Shown piece by piece: positions 41,452 through 50,814 of a stretch of 64,000 bases of DNA (its first letter is position 1; the number at the start of each line of letters is the position of its first letter). The stretch is from an uncultured Pseudomonas sp. Its GTDB lineage: Bacteria; Pseudomonadota; Gammaproteobacteria; Pseudomonadales; Pseudomonadaceae. The notes beneath the pieces were generated by a model. That model saw only the letters and a program-made list of their open reading frames with translations, was not told the origin of the DNA and ran no database searches. Both the position numbers and the translations under genes were made by a program. The stretch is taken from assembly GCF_943846705.1 (NCBI RefSeq), contig NZ_OX044366.1, positions 1,984,001 to 2,048,000 of the forward strand, written 5' to 3'.

Positions 41452-41844
41452 ATGTCGGCGACTCAAAATTACGGCACTGGCCGTCGCAAGACTGCAACCG
41501 CTCGCGTTTTTCTGCGTGCTGGTACTGGCAAAATCTCCATCAACAACCGCACTCTTGACGGTTTCTTCGGTCGCGAAACTGCCCGCATGGTAGTTCGTCA
41601 GCCGCTGGAACTGGTTGAGATGACCGAGAAGTTTGATGTGTTCATCACCGTTGTTGGTGGTGGTGTAAGTGGTCAGGCTGGCGCAATTCGCCACGGTATC
41701 ACTCGTGCACTGATGGACTACGACGAGGCTCTGCGTCCTGCTCTGCGTAAAGCAGGCTTCGTGACTCGCGATGCCCGTGAAGTTGAACGTAAGAAGGTTG
41801 GTCTGCGTAAAGCGCGTAAGCGTCCGCAGTACTCCAAGCGTTAA
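41452..41844 (+). CDS. rpsI: 30S ribosomal protein S9
   Basis: Full-length S9 (130 residues), ending in the conserved KARKRPQYSKR tail whose last arginine reaches the ribosomal P site. YGTGRRKTATARVFLR opens the conserved part. Co-transcribed with rplM and closed by a strong terminator. Confidence 0.98.
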   Translation: MSATQNYGTGRRKTATARVFLRAGTGKISINNRTLDGFFGRETARMVVRQPLELVEMTEKFDVFITVVGGGVSGQAGAIRHGITRALMDYDEALRPALRKAGFVTRDAREVERKKVGLRKARKRPQYSKR

Positions 41845-41861
41845 TTCGCTACCTGCGTTCA

Positions 41862-41900
41862 AAAAAACGCCCAGCTTCCTTTCGGAGCTGGGCGTTTTTT
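41862..41900 (+). terminator. Terminator after rpsI
   Basis: AAAAACGCCCAGCT pairs with AGCTGGGCGTTTTT, followed by T residues: a classic ribosomal-operon terminator. Confidence 0.95.
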
Positions 41901-42101
41901 ATGGGTGATTATTTGCTCTGCGGCATCATGCCGCATCCGCGAATAGCCTGATTTGTAAGGGCTTGCGTCTGTGCTGTACGGGTTATTACCTTGTCAGTAG
42001 AGGGGCTTTTCTTTACCATTTGGCAAATTTTTTGCGTGAATCGATTTTTACCTAGTATAGGCCTGACCAAACAGGCCATAAAGCTGATGGGAGACGACTG
42101 A

Positions 42102-42695
42102 ATGAGCAATGACGGCGTGAATGCAGGCCGGCGTCGCTTTCTGGTAGCGGCCACCTCTGTGGTGGGCGCTGCAGGAGCGGTGGGTGCCGCGGTCCCGTTC
42201 GTAGGGTCCTGGTTCCCAAGCGCCAAGGCTAAAGCTGCCGGAGCACCCGTTAAGGTGAACGTCAGCAAAATTGAGCCGGGCCAGCAGATGGTGGCGGAAT
42301 GGCGGGGGCAGCCGGTGTTTATCGTGCGCCGTACCGAGGAGATCCTCAGTAACTTGGCAAAGCACGAAGGCCAGCTTGCTGATTTCGACTCCAAAGCATC
42401 CGAGCAACCGAGCTATGTCGATCCGAAAACCCGCTCGATCAAGCCAGAGCTGCTGTTACTGGTAGGTTTGTGCACGCACCTGGGTTGTGCGCCGTCGTTC
42501 CGTCCGGAAGTCGCTCCTGCTGACCTCGGCGCTGAGTGGGTGGGTGGTTACTTCTGCCCTTGCCACGGCTCACGCTACGACCTCGCTGGTCGCGTGTACA
42601 AGGGACAGCCTGCGCCCTTGAACCTGCCGGTGCCGCCGCACACGTACGAGACGGATGATGTGATCATCATCGGTGTGGATCAGGAGCAAGCATGA
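42102..42695 (+). CDS. petA: Ubiquinol-cytochrome c reductase Rieske iron-sulfur subunit
   Basis: A 197-residue Rieske protein of the bc1 complex. A twin-arginine-like N-terminus (GRRRFLVAATSVVGAAGAVG) leads the single membrane helix; cluster ligands lie in CTHLGCAPSF and CPCHGSRYDLAG. A short dyad (GGCCTG...CAGGCC, about 42061-42078) precedes the ribosome site. The gene starts the petABC operon. Confidence 0.97.
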   Translation: MSNDGVNAGRRRFLVAATSVVGAAGAVGAAVPFVGSWFPSAKAKAAGAPVKVNVSKIEPGQQMVAEWRGQPVFIVRRTEEILSNLAKHEGQLADFDSKASEQPSYVDPKTRSIKPELLLLVGLCTHLGCAPSFRPEVAPADLGAEWVGGYFCPCHGSRYDLAGRVYKGQPAPLNLPVPPHTYETDDVIIIGVDQEQA

Positions 42696-43906
42696 TGAGT
42701 AAATTCATGGAATGGGTTGATGCGCGCTTTCCCGCGACCAAGATGTGGGAAGACCATCTGTCCAAGTACTACGCACCAAAGAACTTCAACTTTTTCTACT
42801 TCTTCGGCTCCCTGGCGCTGCTGGTGCTGGTTAACCAGATTGTGACTGGTGTCTGGCTGACCATGAGCTACACCCCGTCGGCTGAAGAGGCGTTTGCTTC
42901 GGTCGAATACATCATGCGTGATGTGGAGTACGGCTGGATCCTGCGCTACCTGCACTCCACTGGCGCTTCGGCGTTCTTCGTGGTGGTCTACCTGCACATG
43001 TTCCGCGGTCTGCTCTATGGCTCCTACCAGAAGCCGCGTGAGCTGGTGTGGATCTTCGGCATGTTGATCTATCTGATGCTGATGGCTGAAGCCTTTATGG
43101 GCTATCTGCTGCCATGGGGGCAAATGTCCTATTGGGGCGCCCAGGTGATCATCTCGCTGTTCGGTGCCATTCCGGTGATCGGTGCGGACCTGACGCAGTG
43201 GATCCGTGGTGACTACCTGATCTCGGGTATTACCCTGAACCGCTTCTTCGCCTTGCACGTTGTGGCGCTGCCCATCGTGATTCTGGGTCTGGTAGTGCTG
43301 CACATTCTGGCGCTGCACGAAGTCGGCTCGAACAACCCGGACGGCGTCGACATCAAGAAGAACAAGGACGAGAACGGCATTCCGCTCGACGGCATCGCCT
43401 TCCACCCTTACTACACCGTGAAAGATATCGTCGGTGTCGTGGTGTTCCTGTTTATCTTCTGCTTCGTGATCTTCTTCTTCCCGGAAATGGGTGGTTATTT
43501 CCTCGAGAAGCCGAACTTTGAAGCGGCCAACCCGTTCAAGACGCCTGAACACATCGCTCCAGTTTGGTACTTCACGCCGTTCTACGCGATTCTGCGCGCG
43601 GTGCCGGACAAGCTGCTGGGTGTAATTGCCATGGGCGGCGCTATTGCCGTGCTGTTCGTGCTGCCGTGGCTGGACCGTAGTCCAGTCAAGTCGATGCGTT
43701 ACAAGGGCTGGATGAGCAAGGTCTGGTTGCTGATCTTCTGTGTGTCCTTCGTGATTCTCGGCGTGTTGGGTGTGTTGTCGCCAACGCCAGGCCGTACGCT
43801 GCTGTCGCAGGTATGTACCTTCCTGTACTTCGCGTATTTCATCCTGATGCCGTTCTATACCAAACTCGAGAAGACCAAACCGGTTCCGGAAAGGGTGACT
43901 GGCTGA
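42692..43906 (+). CDS. petB: Cytochrome b of the bc1 complex
   Basis: A 404-residue membrane protein with eight or nine helices. Heme histidines lie in HSTGASAFFVVVYLHMF and in HVVALPIVILGLVVLH. The quinol-site motif usually written PEWY is PVWY here, a variant I recall in proteobacteria. It begins with ATGATG overlapping the petA stop by four bases. Confidence 0.97.
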   Translation: MMSKFMEWVDARFPATKMWEDHLSKYYAPKNFNFFYFFGSLALLVLVNQIVTGVWLTMSYTPSAEEAFASVEYIMRDVEYGWILRYLHSTGASAFFVVVYLHMFRGLLYGSYQKPRELVWIFGMLIYLMLMAEAFMGYLLPWGQMSYWGAQVIISLFGAIPVIGADLTQWIRGDYLISGITLNRFFALHVVALPIVILGLVVLHILALHEVGSNNPDGVDIKKNKDENGIPLDGIAFHPYYTVKDIVGVVVFLFIFCFVIFFFPEMGGYFLEKPNFEAANPFKTPEHIAPVWYFTPFYAILRAVPDKLLGVIAMGGAIAVLFVLPWLDRSPVKSMRYKGWMSKVWLLIFCVSFVILGVLGVLSPTPGRTLLSQVCTFLYFAYFILMPFYTKLEKTKPVPERVTG

Positions 43907-44685
43907 TGAAGAAGCTATTTGCTGCACTCGTAATCGTCGCAATGCCGGCCTTGGCCTTGGGCGCTGCAGGTAACTATCCGCTGGATAAAGTGGATATTGA
44001 TCTCACCGACAAAGCTGCTTTGCAGGATGGTGCGCGTACGTTCGCCAACTACTGCATGGGCTGCCACTCGGCGCAGTATCAGCGTTATGAGCGTGTTGCT
44101 GATGATCTGGGTATTCCGCATGAAGTCATGCTGGATAACCTGGTGTTCACTGGCGCGAAGATTGGCGAGCACATGAAAATTGGCATGCAGCCATCCGATG
44201 CCAAAGCCTGGTTCGGTGCGGCGCCGCCTGATCTGACGCTGGTTGCCCGTGTGCGTGGTAACGACTGGTTGTACACCTACCTGCGTACCTTCTATGAAGA
44301 CACCACGCGTCCGCTGGGTGCCAACAACAAGGTGTTCCCGAACGTCGGTATGCCGAACGTGTTGGTTGGGTTACAGGGCCGTCAGTACATCGGTTGCAAG
44401 CAGGTGCAAGTGGTTGAGGATGGCAAGAAGCTGTTCGATCCGCTGACCGGCACGCCGATTACCCATGAGGCCTGTGATCAGTTGACTGTTGAGCCTAAGA
44501 CCGGCCAGTTGAGCACTGAGGAGTTCGATGAGAAGGTCCAGAACTTGGTGGCCTTCCTCGCTTACTCGGCCAACCCGGTTAAGTTGAAAAGTCAGCGTAT
44601 CGGTACCTACGTTCTGCTGTATCTTGCCTTCTTCTTCGTGTTCGCTTATTTGCTTAAGCGCGAGTACTGGAAGGACGTGCATTAA
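43906..44685 (+). CDS. petC: Cytochrome c1
   Basis: A 259-residue c-type cytochrome that passes electrons to soluble cytochrome c. A signal peptide (MKKLFAALVIVAMPALALG) precedes the heme site C50-M-G-C53-H54; a C-terminal anchor helix (about 230-250; GTYVLLYLAFFFVFAYLL) holds it in the membrane. ATG overlaps the petB stop by one base. A terminator follows. Confidence 0.97.
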   Translation: MKKLFAALVIVAMPALALGAAGNYPLDKVDIDLTDKAALQDGARTFANYCMGCHSAQYQRYERVADDLGIPHEVMLDNLVFTGAKIGEHMKIGMQPSDAKAWFGAAPPDLTLVARVRGNDWLYTYLRTFYEDTTRPLGANNKVFPNVGMPNVLVGLQGRQYIGCKQVQVVEDGKKLFDPLTGTPITHEACDQLTVEPKTGQLSTEEFDEKVQNLVAFLAYSANPVKLKSQRIGTYVLLYLAFFFVFAYLLKREYWKDVH

Positions 44686-44706
44686 TCCGTAGCATCTCCG
44701 CTGTTG

Positions 44707-44738
44707 ACCTGCGCGCCCCTTTGGGCGCGCAGGTTTTT
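44707..44738 (+). terminator. Terminator after petC
   Basis: ACCTGCGCGCCC pairs with GGGCGCGCAGGT and is followed by TTTTT. Confidence 0.93.
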
Positions 44739-44775
44739 CTGCTTTACATAACTTTAATAAGCGAGGAGAGACGTC

Positions 44776-45393
44776 ATGGCCGTAGCCAATAGGTTGGCCT
44801 GTTACTCTGACCCCGCCGATCACTATTCCCACCGTGTACGTATCGTGCTCGCCGAGAAGGGTGTCAGCGCCGAGATCATTAGTGTCGAAAAGGGTCGTTA
44901 CCCGGCCGGGTTGCTGGAGGTTAATCCCTACGCTAGCTTGCCTACACTGGTGGACCGTGACTTGGCTCTGTATGAGTCGACAGTGGTGATGGAGTACCTG
45001 GATGAGCGTTACCCGCATCCGCCGCTGTTGCCGGTGTACCCGGTGGCTAGGGCCAATAGCCGTCTGCTGATTCATCGCATTCAGCGTGACTGGTGCGCTC
45101 AGGTGGATCTGATTCTTGATCCGCGCAGTAAAGAGCCGGCCCGTGCGCTGGCGCGCAAGGAGTTGCGTGAAAGCCTGACGGGCGTGTCGCCGCTGTTTGC
45201 CGACAAGGCGTACTTCCTCAGTGAGGAGCTGAGCCTGGTGGACTGCTGCCTGTTGCCGATTCTTTGGCGCTTGCCTGTGTTAGGCATCGAGCTGCCAAAG
45301 CCGGCCAAGCCGCTGCTTGACTACATGGATCGTCAGTTTGCTCGTGAAGCGTTCCAGGCCAGTCTGTCGCCTGCCGAACGCGATATGCGTTAA
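44776..45393 (+). CDS. sspA: Stringent starvation protein A
   Basis: A 205-residue glutathione-S-transferase-fold protein that binds RNA polymerase and alters sigma-70 transcription under stress. The thioredoxin-like half (1-80; ACYSDPADHYSHRVRIVLAE) has no catalytic cysteine, as expected for SspA. GAGGAGAG gives a strong ribosome site. sspB follows after 12-15 bases. Confidence 0.95.
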   Translation: MAVANRLACYSDPADHYSHRVRIVLAEKGVSAEIISVEKGRYPAGLLEVNPYASLPTLVDRDLALYESTVVMEYLDERYPHPPLLPVYPVARANSRLLIHRIQRDWCAQVDLILDPRSKEPARALARKELRESLTGVSPLFADKAYFLSEELSLVDCCLLPILWRLPVLGIELPKPAKPLLDYMDRQFAREAFQASLSPAERDMR

Positions 45394-45408
45394 ACCGAGG
45401 AGGTAATG

Positions 45409-45822
45409 ATGAAGTCGAGTCGTCCTTATCTGGTGCGTGCCCTCTATGAATGGATCGTGGACAACGACTGCACGCCGCATTTGCTGGTGAATGCCGAGTT
45501 TGCCGGTGTGCAAGTGCCGAGCGGCTTTGCCAGTGATGGGCAAATTGTCCTGAATGTTTCGCCCACTGCCGTGCGTCATCTGCATATGGATAACGAGGCG
45601 GTGAGCTTTGAGGGGCGCTTTGCTGGGGTTCCGCAAAGCTTATATGTGCCTGCAGCTGCCGTATTGGCGATTTATGCGCGGGAGAATGGTCAGGGTATGG
45701 TCTTTGATTCTGAGTCGTCGATGCTCGATGGTGGCGAAATCGACGATCCGGACGACCAGGGTCCGCCGGATGATGAGCCGCCACGCCCAAGTGGTCGGCC
45801 GAGTCTGAAAGTGGTCAAGTAA
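45409..45822 (+). CDS. sspB: ClpXP protease specificity-enhancing factor
   Basis: SspB binds SsrA-tagged peptides and hands them to ClpXP. The folded part (about 1-105; RPYLVRALYEWIVDNDCTPH) is followed by an acidic, proline-rich linker and a C-terminal tail (PSLKVVK) that docks on ClpX. Of two adjacent ATGs the second (45409) has the better distance from AGGAGG; starting at 45406 would add one Met. Confidence 0.94.
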   Translation: MKSSRPYLVRALYEWIVDNDCTPHLLVNAEFAGVQVPSGFASDGQIVLNVSPTAVRHLHMDNEAVSFEGRFAGVPQSLYVPAAAVLAIYARENGQGMVFDSESSMLDGGEIDDPDDQGPPDDEPPRPSGRPSLKVVK

Positions 45823-45855
45823 ATAAAAAGGCGATCCTAGGATCGCCTTTTTATT
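45822..45855. terminator. Bidirectional terminator between sspB and dolP
   Basis: An almost perfect palindrome, AATAAAAAGGCGATCC with its complement, serving both convergent operons. Confidence 0.92.
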
Positions 45856-45877
45856 ATCTGTCGTGGGTGTGTCGCTA

Positions 45878-46411
45878 TCAGTTGGTGTACTGGAACAGCT
45901 TCACCACTTTTTGCACCCCTGACACGCTCTGCACCAGGTTGGTGGCGTGGACAGCTTCGGCTTTGGAAACCAGGCCGAGCATAAACACGACGCCGTTCTC
46001 GGTGATTACCTTGATACGTGAGCCGGGGACGCTGCTGTCGGCAAGCATCTGGGTCTTGATGCGGCTGGTCAGGAGTGAGTCGTTACTGCGTACCAGTAAT
46101 GAGGTTGGCTTGAGCACCTGCAGCTCGTTGTGCACCTTGCTGACATTATTGACCCTGCGTGCGGCTTGTTCGGCCATGCCTTTCAGGTCGTTGCGCGGAG
46201 TCTGTCCGGCCAATAGCACCACACCGTTGTAGCTGGTGACCACGATGTGTGAGGTCGGGCTGGTCAGGTCGATATGCGCACGGGCTACGTTGGCGCTTAC
46301 TTCCGGGGCGATAAACTGGTCGTCGATCTTGTTGCCGACGCTGCGATTGCCGCAGCCAGCTAAGGCGAGGGTCAGTGCCAGGCCGGCAAGCAGTAGTGGT
46401 GAACGGGTCAT
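45878..46411 (-). CDS. dolP: BON-domain outer-membrane lipoprotein DolP (YraP)
   Basis: A 177-residue lipoprotein with lipobox LALAGC (Cys about residue 20) and two BON domains (about 42-110 and 112-177). DolP supports outer-membrane integrity and division-site lipid homeostasis. It overlaps gmhA by four bases; the order lpoA-yraN-gmhA-dolP mirrors E. coli yraM-yraN-diaA-dolP. Confidence 0.92.
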   Translation of the reverse strand: MTRSPLLLAGLALTLALAGCGNRSVGNKIDDQFIAPEVSANVARAHIDLTSPTSHIVVTSYNGVVLLAGQTPRNDLKGMAEQAARRVNNVSKVHNELQVLKPTSLLVRSNDSLLTSRIKTQMLADSSVPGSRIKVITENGVVFMLGLVSKAEAVHATNLVQSVSGVQKVVKLFQYTN

Positions 46412-47001
46412 TCTTCACTCCCAAACAGTTGGCAATCAATCAGGTCGCACAGGCAGTGGATGGCCAGTAGGTGGACTTCCTGAATGCGTGCGGTGACTTT
46501 GGCGGGGACGCGGATCTCTACGTCCTCAGGCAGTAACAATGAGGCCATGCCGCCGCCGTCGCGGCCAGTAAGGGCTACCACGGTCATTTCGCGGTCGTGG
46601 GCAGCCTGGATGGCCTGAATCACGTTAGCCGAGTTGCCGCTGGTGGAGATCGCCAGTAGTACGTCGCCGGGTTGACCGAGGGCGCGAATCTGCTTGGAAA
46701 ATATCTCGTTGTAGCTGTAGTCGTTGGCAATCGAGGTGATAGTCGAGCTGTCGGTGGTCAGGGCGATAGCCGGCAAGCTGGGGCGCTCGCGCTCAAAGCG
46801 GTTGAGCAGCTCTGAGGAGAAATGCTGGGCATCGCCGGCCGAGCCGCCGTTGCCGCAGGTGAGGATTTTGCCCTCGCTGAGCAATGCCTGGACCATGGCC
46901 TGGCTGCCTTGCTCGATAAAGGGGATGAGCACTTCCATAGCCTGTTGCTTGGTTTCAATGCTGGCTTGGAAATGTTGGCGAATGCGGGCTTGCATGTCCA
47001 T
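46408..47001 (-). CDS. gmhA: Phosphoheptose isomerase (SIS domain)
   Basis: A 197-residue SIS-domain protein: CGNGGSAGDAQHFSSELLNR and LAISTSGNSANVIQAIQAAH. It matches the Pseudomonas protein described as GmhA, which makes heptose for LPS core. The gene's place corresponds to E. coli diaA, a paralogue that promotes DnaA assembly, so a DiaA-like role cannot be excluded. Confidence 0.92.
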   Translation of the reverse strand: MDMQARIRQHFQASIETKQQAMEVLIPFIEQGSQAMVQALLSEGKILTCGNGGSAGDAQHFSSELLNRFERERPSLPAIALTTDSSTITSIANDYSYNEIFSKQIRALGQPGDVLLAISTSGNSANVIQAIQAAHDREMTVVALTGRDGGGMASLLLPEDVEIRVPAKVTARIQEVHLLAIHCLCDLIDCQLFGSEE

Positions 47002-47031
47002 TGGAGATATAACCTTCAGTGTGGCGTCTGT

Positions 47032-47406
47032 TCAGGTATCAAAGGCGTTTTGAATCCAGTCCAGTTGCGCGGGGGCTTGGCTGTCGGCGGTTATGGCAAT
47101 CACATCAAAACGGCATGGGTACGTGGCCCAGCGCGATTCTTGTTGCAGGAAGAGTTGAGCGGCACGACTAAGTTTCTCACGTTTGCGTGCATCCACGCTT
47201 TCCGCTGCACCGCCCCAGGCTCTATGGCTGCGATAGCGAACTTCAACGAATACTACTGTATCGACGTCGAGCATGACCAGATCGAGCTCGCCGAGTCGGC
47301 AGCGCCAGTTCTGCGCCAGTAGGCGCAGGCCGTGTCGCTCGAGATGCTGTCGGGCCAGGGCTTCGGCAGCATCGCCACGTTGTTGGCTGCTGATGCGTTC
47401 GCTCAA
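47032..47406 (-). CDS. yraN: UPF0102/YraN nuclease-like protein
   Basis: A 124-residue protein with the endonuclease-like core GELDLVMLDVDTVVFVEVRYR, a PD-(D/E)xK-type motif with the usual Lys position taken by Arg (VEVRYR). Function unproven. It starts with TTG at 47406 overlapping the lpoA stop (TTGA). Confidence 0.9.
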   Translation of the reverse strand: MSERISSQQRGDAAEALARQHLERHGLRLLAQNWRCRLGELDLVMLDVDTVVFVEVRYRSHRAWGGAAESVDARKREKLSRAAQLFLQQESRWATYPCRFDVIAITADSQAPAQLDWIQNAFDT

Positions 47407-49214
47407 TTGATGCGGTCGGGCAGTGGTTGAACCTGGCCGTCACGGAACTCGGCCCATGGCAGCTGCCGCTCAATGCGTTGCGTCGCGCTCAGGCTAAGGG
47501 TGCCCGTAAGGCCTGGTAGCTGAGTGTCCGGCAAGGCTTTCAGTTGATTCAGGCGCGGAGCCAGCAGGAAAGCATCGGCGCCCATTGCGTACAGGCGGCC
47601 GAGGCTGGTGCCTGCTTGTGGCCATTGCGCACTTGCTTGCTGGCGCAGCGGATCGTTGACGTTCAGCAGCCAGGGTGTTTCGCAGAACATGATGCCGTTA
47701 AGGTCGAGGTACTGCGCCTGGTTGTGGGTGCCGGTAAACAGGTGCGAGGTGGCGTACACAGGCACATCGCCAGCGTACTGGAAGGCCAGGGTCGGCTTGA
47801 TCTGCTGGGCTTGCTGCGGGGTTGCCGCGAGGAAGATAAAGTCGACGTCGCGGCGGCGCGAAGGTGCGGCTGCGACTGTGTTGCCTAAGGTGTTCTTCAG
47901 CTGCTTGCCACGGGCTTCGCTTTCGCGCAGTTGGAACAGTTCTGCGATCTGTCGCGCCAGCTCAACCGGCTGGTCGACATGCTCAGCTGCGATCAGCGTG
48001 CCGCCTTGGGCCTGCCAGTCTTGACGGAAGGCGGCGAGCACGCGGTTGCCCCAGTCGCCAGCAGGTACCAGGGCGACGGCGCGACGCATGCCGTCAGCCC
48101 AGGCGCGGCGCGCCACTTCGCGTGCTTCGTCCTCGGCGGCTAGGCCGAACTGGAACAGCTGGGCCGGGCCTTCCTGGCTGTTTTCGCTGTAATTCAGGGC
48201 GAGGGTGGTGATGGGCAGTTGCTCGCGGCTGTTGAGTTGGCTGACCAGGTTCTTCTCCAGAGGGCCGATCACCAGTTGCACGCCGGCGGCCTGGGCCTGG
48301 GCGTAGAAGGCATCCATGGAGCCGATGCGCGAGCTGTCGAAGATCTGGATGTTGGGCGGGTTCTGTCCGGCTTGTTGCGCCTGGTAGTGGGCAGCCAGGA
48401 AGCCGTCGCGCAGGGCTCGGGCCACGCTAGCCAGTTGACCATCCAGCGGCAGCAGTAGGGCGATCTCGTTTAGTGGCTGGCTGGAGAGTTTTTTCAGCTC
48501 GACCAGTGGCTGAGGGAGTTGTTGTGCCGCTGGGTGCTGTGGGTTCTGTGCAAGCCAGGTGTCGATAGCGGTCTGCTGTTGCTCCAGGGTTGCGGCGCTC
48601 TTGGTGGCGAGTGCCAGTGCCAGCCACCCGTCGAGGTCGGCGTCACCGCTGGCTTGCAGCTCAGCCAGTGGCAGGCTGGAAACCAGGCTCCAGATCGCTT
48701 CATTATTCTGCACGGCGCTGGTGTCGCCGAGTAGCGGTGCGATAAAGGCGCGTTCGCGGGCGGCGGCCAGGTTCTGTCCGGTGGCCTGCAGGGCGCTGGC
48801 GCGCACCATCTGGCTGCGTATCTGCTGTTCAACCGACAGCTCTCCCAGGCGCTCCATGCTTGGGTGGCTGAGGGCGCGCAGGGCGGCTTTGGGTTTGTTG
48901 CCGCGCATGTCCAGCTCGGCGCGCAGGGTGCTGGCGAAGATTTGCTGGGCTGGGTTTAGGCTTTCCAGCGAAACCTGTTCAAGAATGCTGCTGGCGCGGG
49001 CGAGGTTTTTTTGTGTGTATGCCAAGTCGGCAGCCGACAGGCGCAGTGATGCGGCTTGTTCCGACGAGCTCTGCGTCGCTTGCTGCAGCAGTTGTTCGAT
49101 GCTGGCTTGTGGCGTGCGTGGCAGTTCACCCAGGGTTGATGAGGGCTGGCTGGCACAGGCCGCGAGGAGGCCGACAAGGCAGAGGGCGAAAAGGGGGCGC
49201 AGGCAGGCGATCAT
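47403..49214 (-). CDS. lpoA: Penicillin-binding protein activator LpoA (LppC family)
   Basis: A 603-residue outer-membrane lipoprotein that reaches through the periplasm to activate PBP1A. Signal MIACLRPLFALCLVGLLAAC gives Cys20. An N-terminal TPR-like region (about 30-240) is followed by a binding-protein-fold domain (about 250-590; IALLLPLDGQLASVARALRD). It fits its cell-envelope neighbours and diverges from rsmI. Confidence 0.93.
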   Translation of the reverse strand: MIACLRPLFALCLVGLLAACASQPSSTLGELPRTPQASIEQLLQQATQSSSEQAASLRLSAADLAYTQKNLARASSILEQVSLESLNPAQQIFASTLRAELDMRGNKPKAALRALSHPSMERLGELSVEQQIRSQMVRASALQATGQNLAAARERAFIAPLLGDTSAVQNNEAIWSLVSSLPLAELQASGDADLDGWLALALATKSAATLEQQQTAIDTWLAQNPQHPAAQQLPQPLVELKKLSSQPLNEIALLLPLDGQLASVARALRDGFLAAHYQAQQAGQNPPNIQIFDSSRIGSMDAFYAQAQAAGVQLVIGPLEKNLVSQLNSREQLPITTLALNYSENSQEGPAQLFQFGLAAEDEAREVARRAWADGMRRAVALVPAGDWGNRVLAAFRQDWQAQGGTLIAAEHVDQPVELARQIAELFQLRESEARGKQLKNTLGNTVAAAPSRRRDVDFIFLAATPQQAQQIKPTLAFQYAGDVPVYATSHLFTGTHNQAQYLDLNGIMFCETPWLLNVNDPLRQQASAQWPQAGTSLGRLYAMGADAFLLAPRLNQLKALPDTQLPGLTGTLSLSATQRIERQLPWAEFRDGQVQPLPDRIN

Positions 49215-49339
49215 GTAAGCGTTCCTGATACTTGATCAAATTGAGCGTCGAATTGTACCCAAGCACGCCGGGTGACGCGATGTCGAAGGTTGGAAACGGG
49301 CTACAATGCGCGCTTTGTTGATATTGAGAGGCCTGTGCT

Positions 49340-50212
49340 GTGACCACTTCTGCTGCTGCGAATTCGCCTTTGGGCAGTCTTTATGTGGTTGCCACGCCCA
49401 TTGGCAACCTGGATGACATCAGTGCGCGCGCGCTGAATATCCTGCGCAGCGTTGCCCTGGTCGCCGCAGAAGACACTCGTCATTCGGCGCGGCTGATGCA
49501 GCATTTCGGTATCGGCACGCCGTTGGCGGCGTGTCATGAGCACAATGAGCGTGATCAGGGTGGGCGTTTTCTCGCGCGCCTGCTGGCGGGGGAGGATGTG
49601 GCGTTAATCTCCGATGCGGGGACGCCGCTGATTTCCGATCCGGGGTATCACCTGGTGCGCCAGGCTCGCGCGGCCGGCATTGCCGTGGTGCCGGTGCCGG
49701 GAGCCTGTGCGCTGATTGCTGCGTTGTCAGCGGCCGGACTGCCCTCTGATCGTTTTATTTTTGAGGGCTTTCTGCCGGCCAAGGCGGCTGGGCGGCGAGC
49801 GCGTCTTGAGCAGGTAAAGGAAGAGCCGCGCACGCTGATCTTCTATGAGGCCCCGCATCGCATTCTCGAATGTCTGCAGGATATGCAGGCAGTGTTTGGT
49901 GATGAGCGCCCGGCGTTACTGGCGCGTGAGTTGACCAAGACCTTTGAAACACTCAAGGGTATGCCGCTGGCCGAGCTGGCGGCCTGGGTGGCGGCCGACA
50001 GTAATCAGCAGCGCGGTGAGTGCGTGGTGCTGGTGGCAGGTTGGCAAGCGCCGGAAGGCGAGGAGACGGTGAGTGCCGAAGCGCTGCGCGTGTTGAATCT
50101 GCTGCTGGCGGAAATGCCGCTCAAGCGCGCGGCTGCCCTGGCGGCAGAGATCACTGGGGTGCGTAAGAATCTGCTCTATCAAGTGGCTCTGGAGCAGCAA
50201 AAAGACCTTTAA
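49340..50212 (+). CDS. rsmI: 16S rRNA (cytidine-1402-2'-O)-methyltransferase
   Basis: A 290-residue SAM methyltransferase. GSLYVVATPIGNLDDISARA begins the domain, with EDTRHSARLMQHF and LISDAGTPLISDPGY. RsmI, paired with RsmH (encoded at 51372), gives m4Cm1402 in the ribosomal decoding site. GTG at 49340 has GAGAGG upstream. Confidence 0.95.
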   Translation: MTTSAAANSPLGSLYVVATPIGNLDDISARALNILRSVALVAAEDTRHSARLMQHFGIGTPLAACHEHNERDQGGRFLARLLAGEDVALISDAGTPLISDPGYHLVRQARAAGIAVVPVPGACALIAALSAAGLPSDRFIFEGFLPAKAAGRRARLEQVKEEPRTLIFYEAPHRILECLQDMQAVFGDERPALLARELTKTFETLKGMPLAELAAWVAADSNQQRGECVVLVAGWQAPEGEETVSAEALRVLNLLLAEMPLKRAAALAAEITGVRKNLLYQVALEQQKDL

Positions 50213-50252
50213 ACCTTGTCCTATAAGGCGCGTGCCGTTAACCTTGCCGGCG

Positions 50253-50614
50253 GAGAGTCGATCGGACAGTCGCTGCCGTATTACGTTCTGCGTAATGCGG
50301 GGGAGGAAAGTCCGGGCTCCATAGGGCGGAGTGCCAGGTAACGCCTGGGAGGCGCGAGCCTACGGAAAGTGCCACAGAAAATAACCGCCTAAGCACTTCG
50401 GTGCCGGTAAGGGTGAAAAGGTGCGGTAAGAGCGCACCGCGCGACTGGTAACAGTTCGTGGCTAGGCAAACCCCACTCGGAGCAAGACCAAATAGGGTTC
50501 CATTGGCGTGGCCCGCGCTGGAACCGGGTAGGTTGCTAAAGGCGTGCAGTGATGTACGTCGTAGAGGAATGACTGTCCTCGACAGAACCCGGCTTACAGA
50601 TCGACTCTCCACCT
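50253..50614 (+). ncRNA. rnpB: RNase P RNA, bacterial type A
   Basis: The catalytic RNA that removes 5' leaders from pre-tRNAs. Conserved pieces include GGAGGAAAGTCCGGGCTCC near 50302, the AGGGTGAAAAGGTGCGGTAAG block near 50408 (P15-like, binds CCA), and the end GAACCCGGCTTACAGATCGA. The two ends pair (GAGAGTCGATC with GATCGACTCTC). Boundaries are good to a few bases. It lies in its usual place between rsmI and mraZ. Confidence 0.97.
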
Positions 50615-50814
50615 TTTCCTTTGTCCGCTTCACTGCTTCACCTCCTTTCTAATACCGAAAAAATCTTACTCTTAACAAACCACATTAACTTCGCAGTTCA
50701 GTGCGCTGTATTGGCTTGTTTTTGCTTTCGATTTCTCGGGTTATTTCTCCGCTTTACCCCTCTAGGGGTTCGCTAAATCGCCGTTCTATAAGGGTTTTTC
50801 CAGTTAAGCGTGCC
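50615..50814. other. AT-rich gap between rnpB and the mraZ promoter
   Basis: About 200 bases with no credible gene. A short GC dyad (ACCCC at about 50755 with GGGGT) lies in it without a T run. The low GC compared with both sides suggests a promoter/upstream region. Confidence 0.5.

Noticed and set aside
42680..43942. 420-codon open frame on the minus strand
   Set aside because: Antisense to petB; His/Gln/Glu-rich composition comes from the reverse of membrane-helix codons.
46408..47001. Naming the SIS protein diaA
   Set aside because: Gene order matches E. coli diaA, but the sequence fits the Pseudomonas GmhA protein as I recall it; DiaA role left as an alternative.
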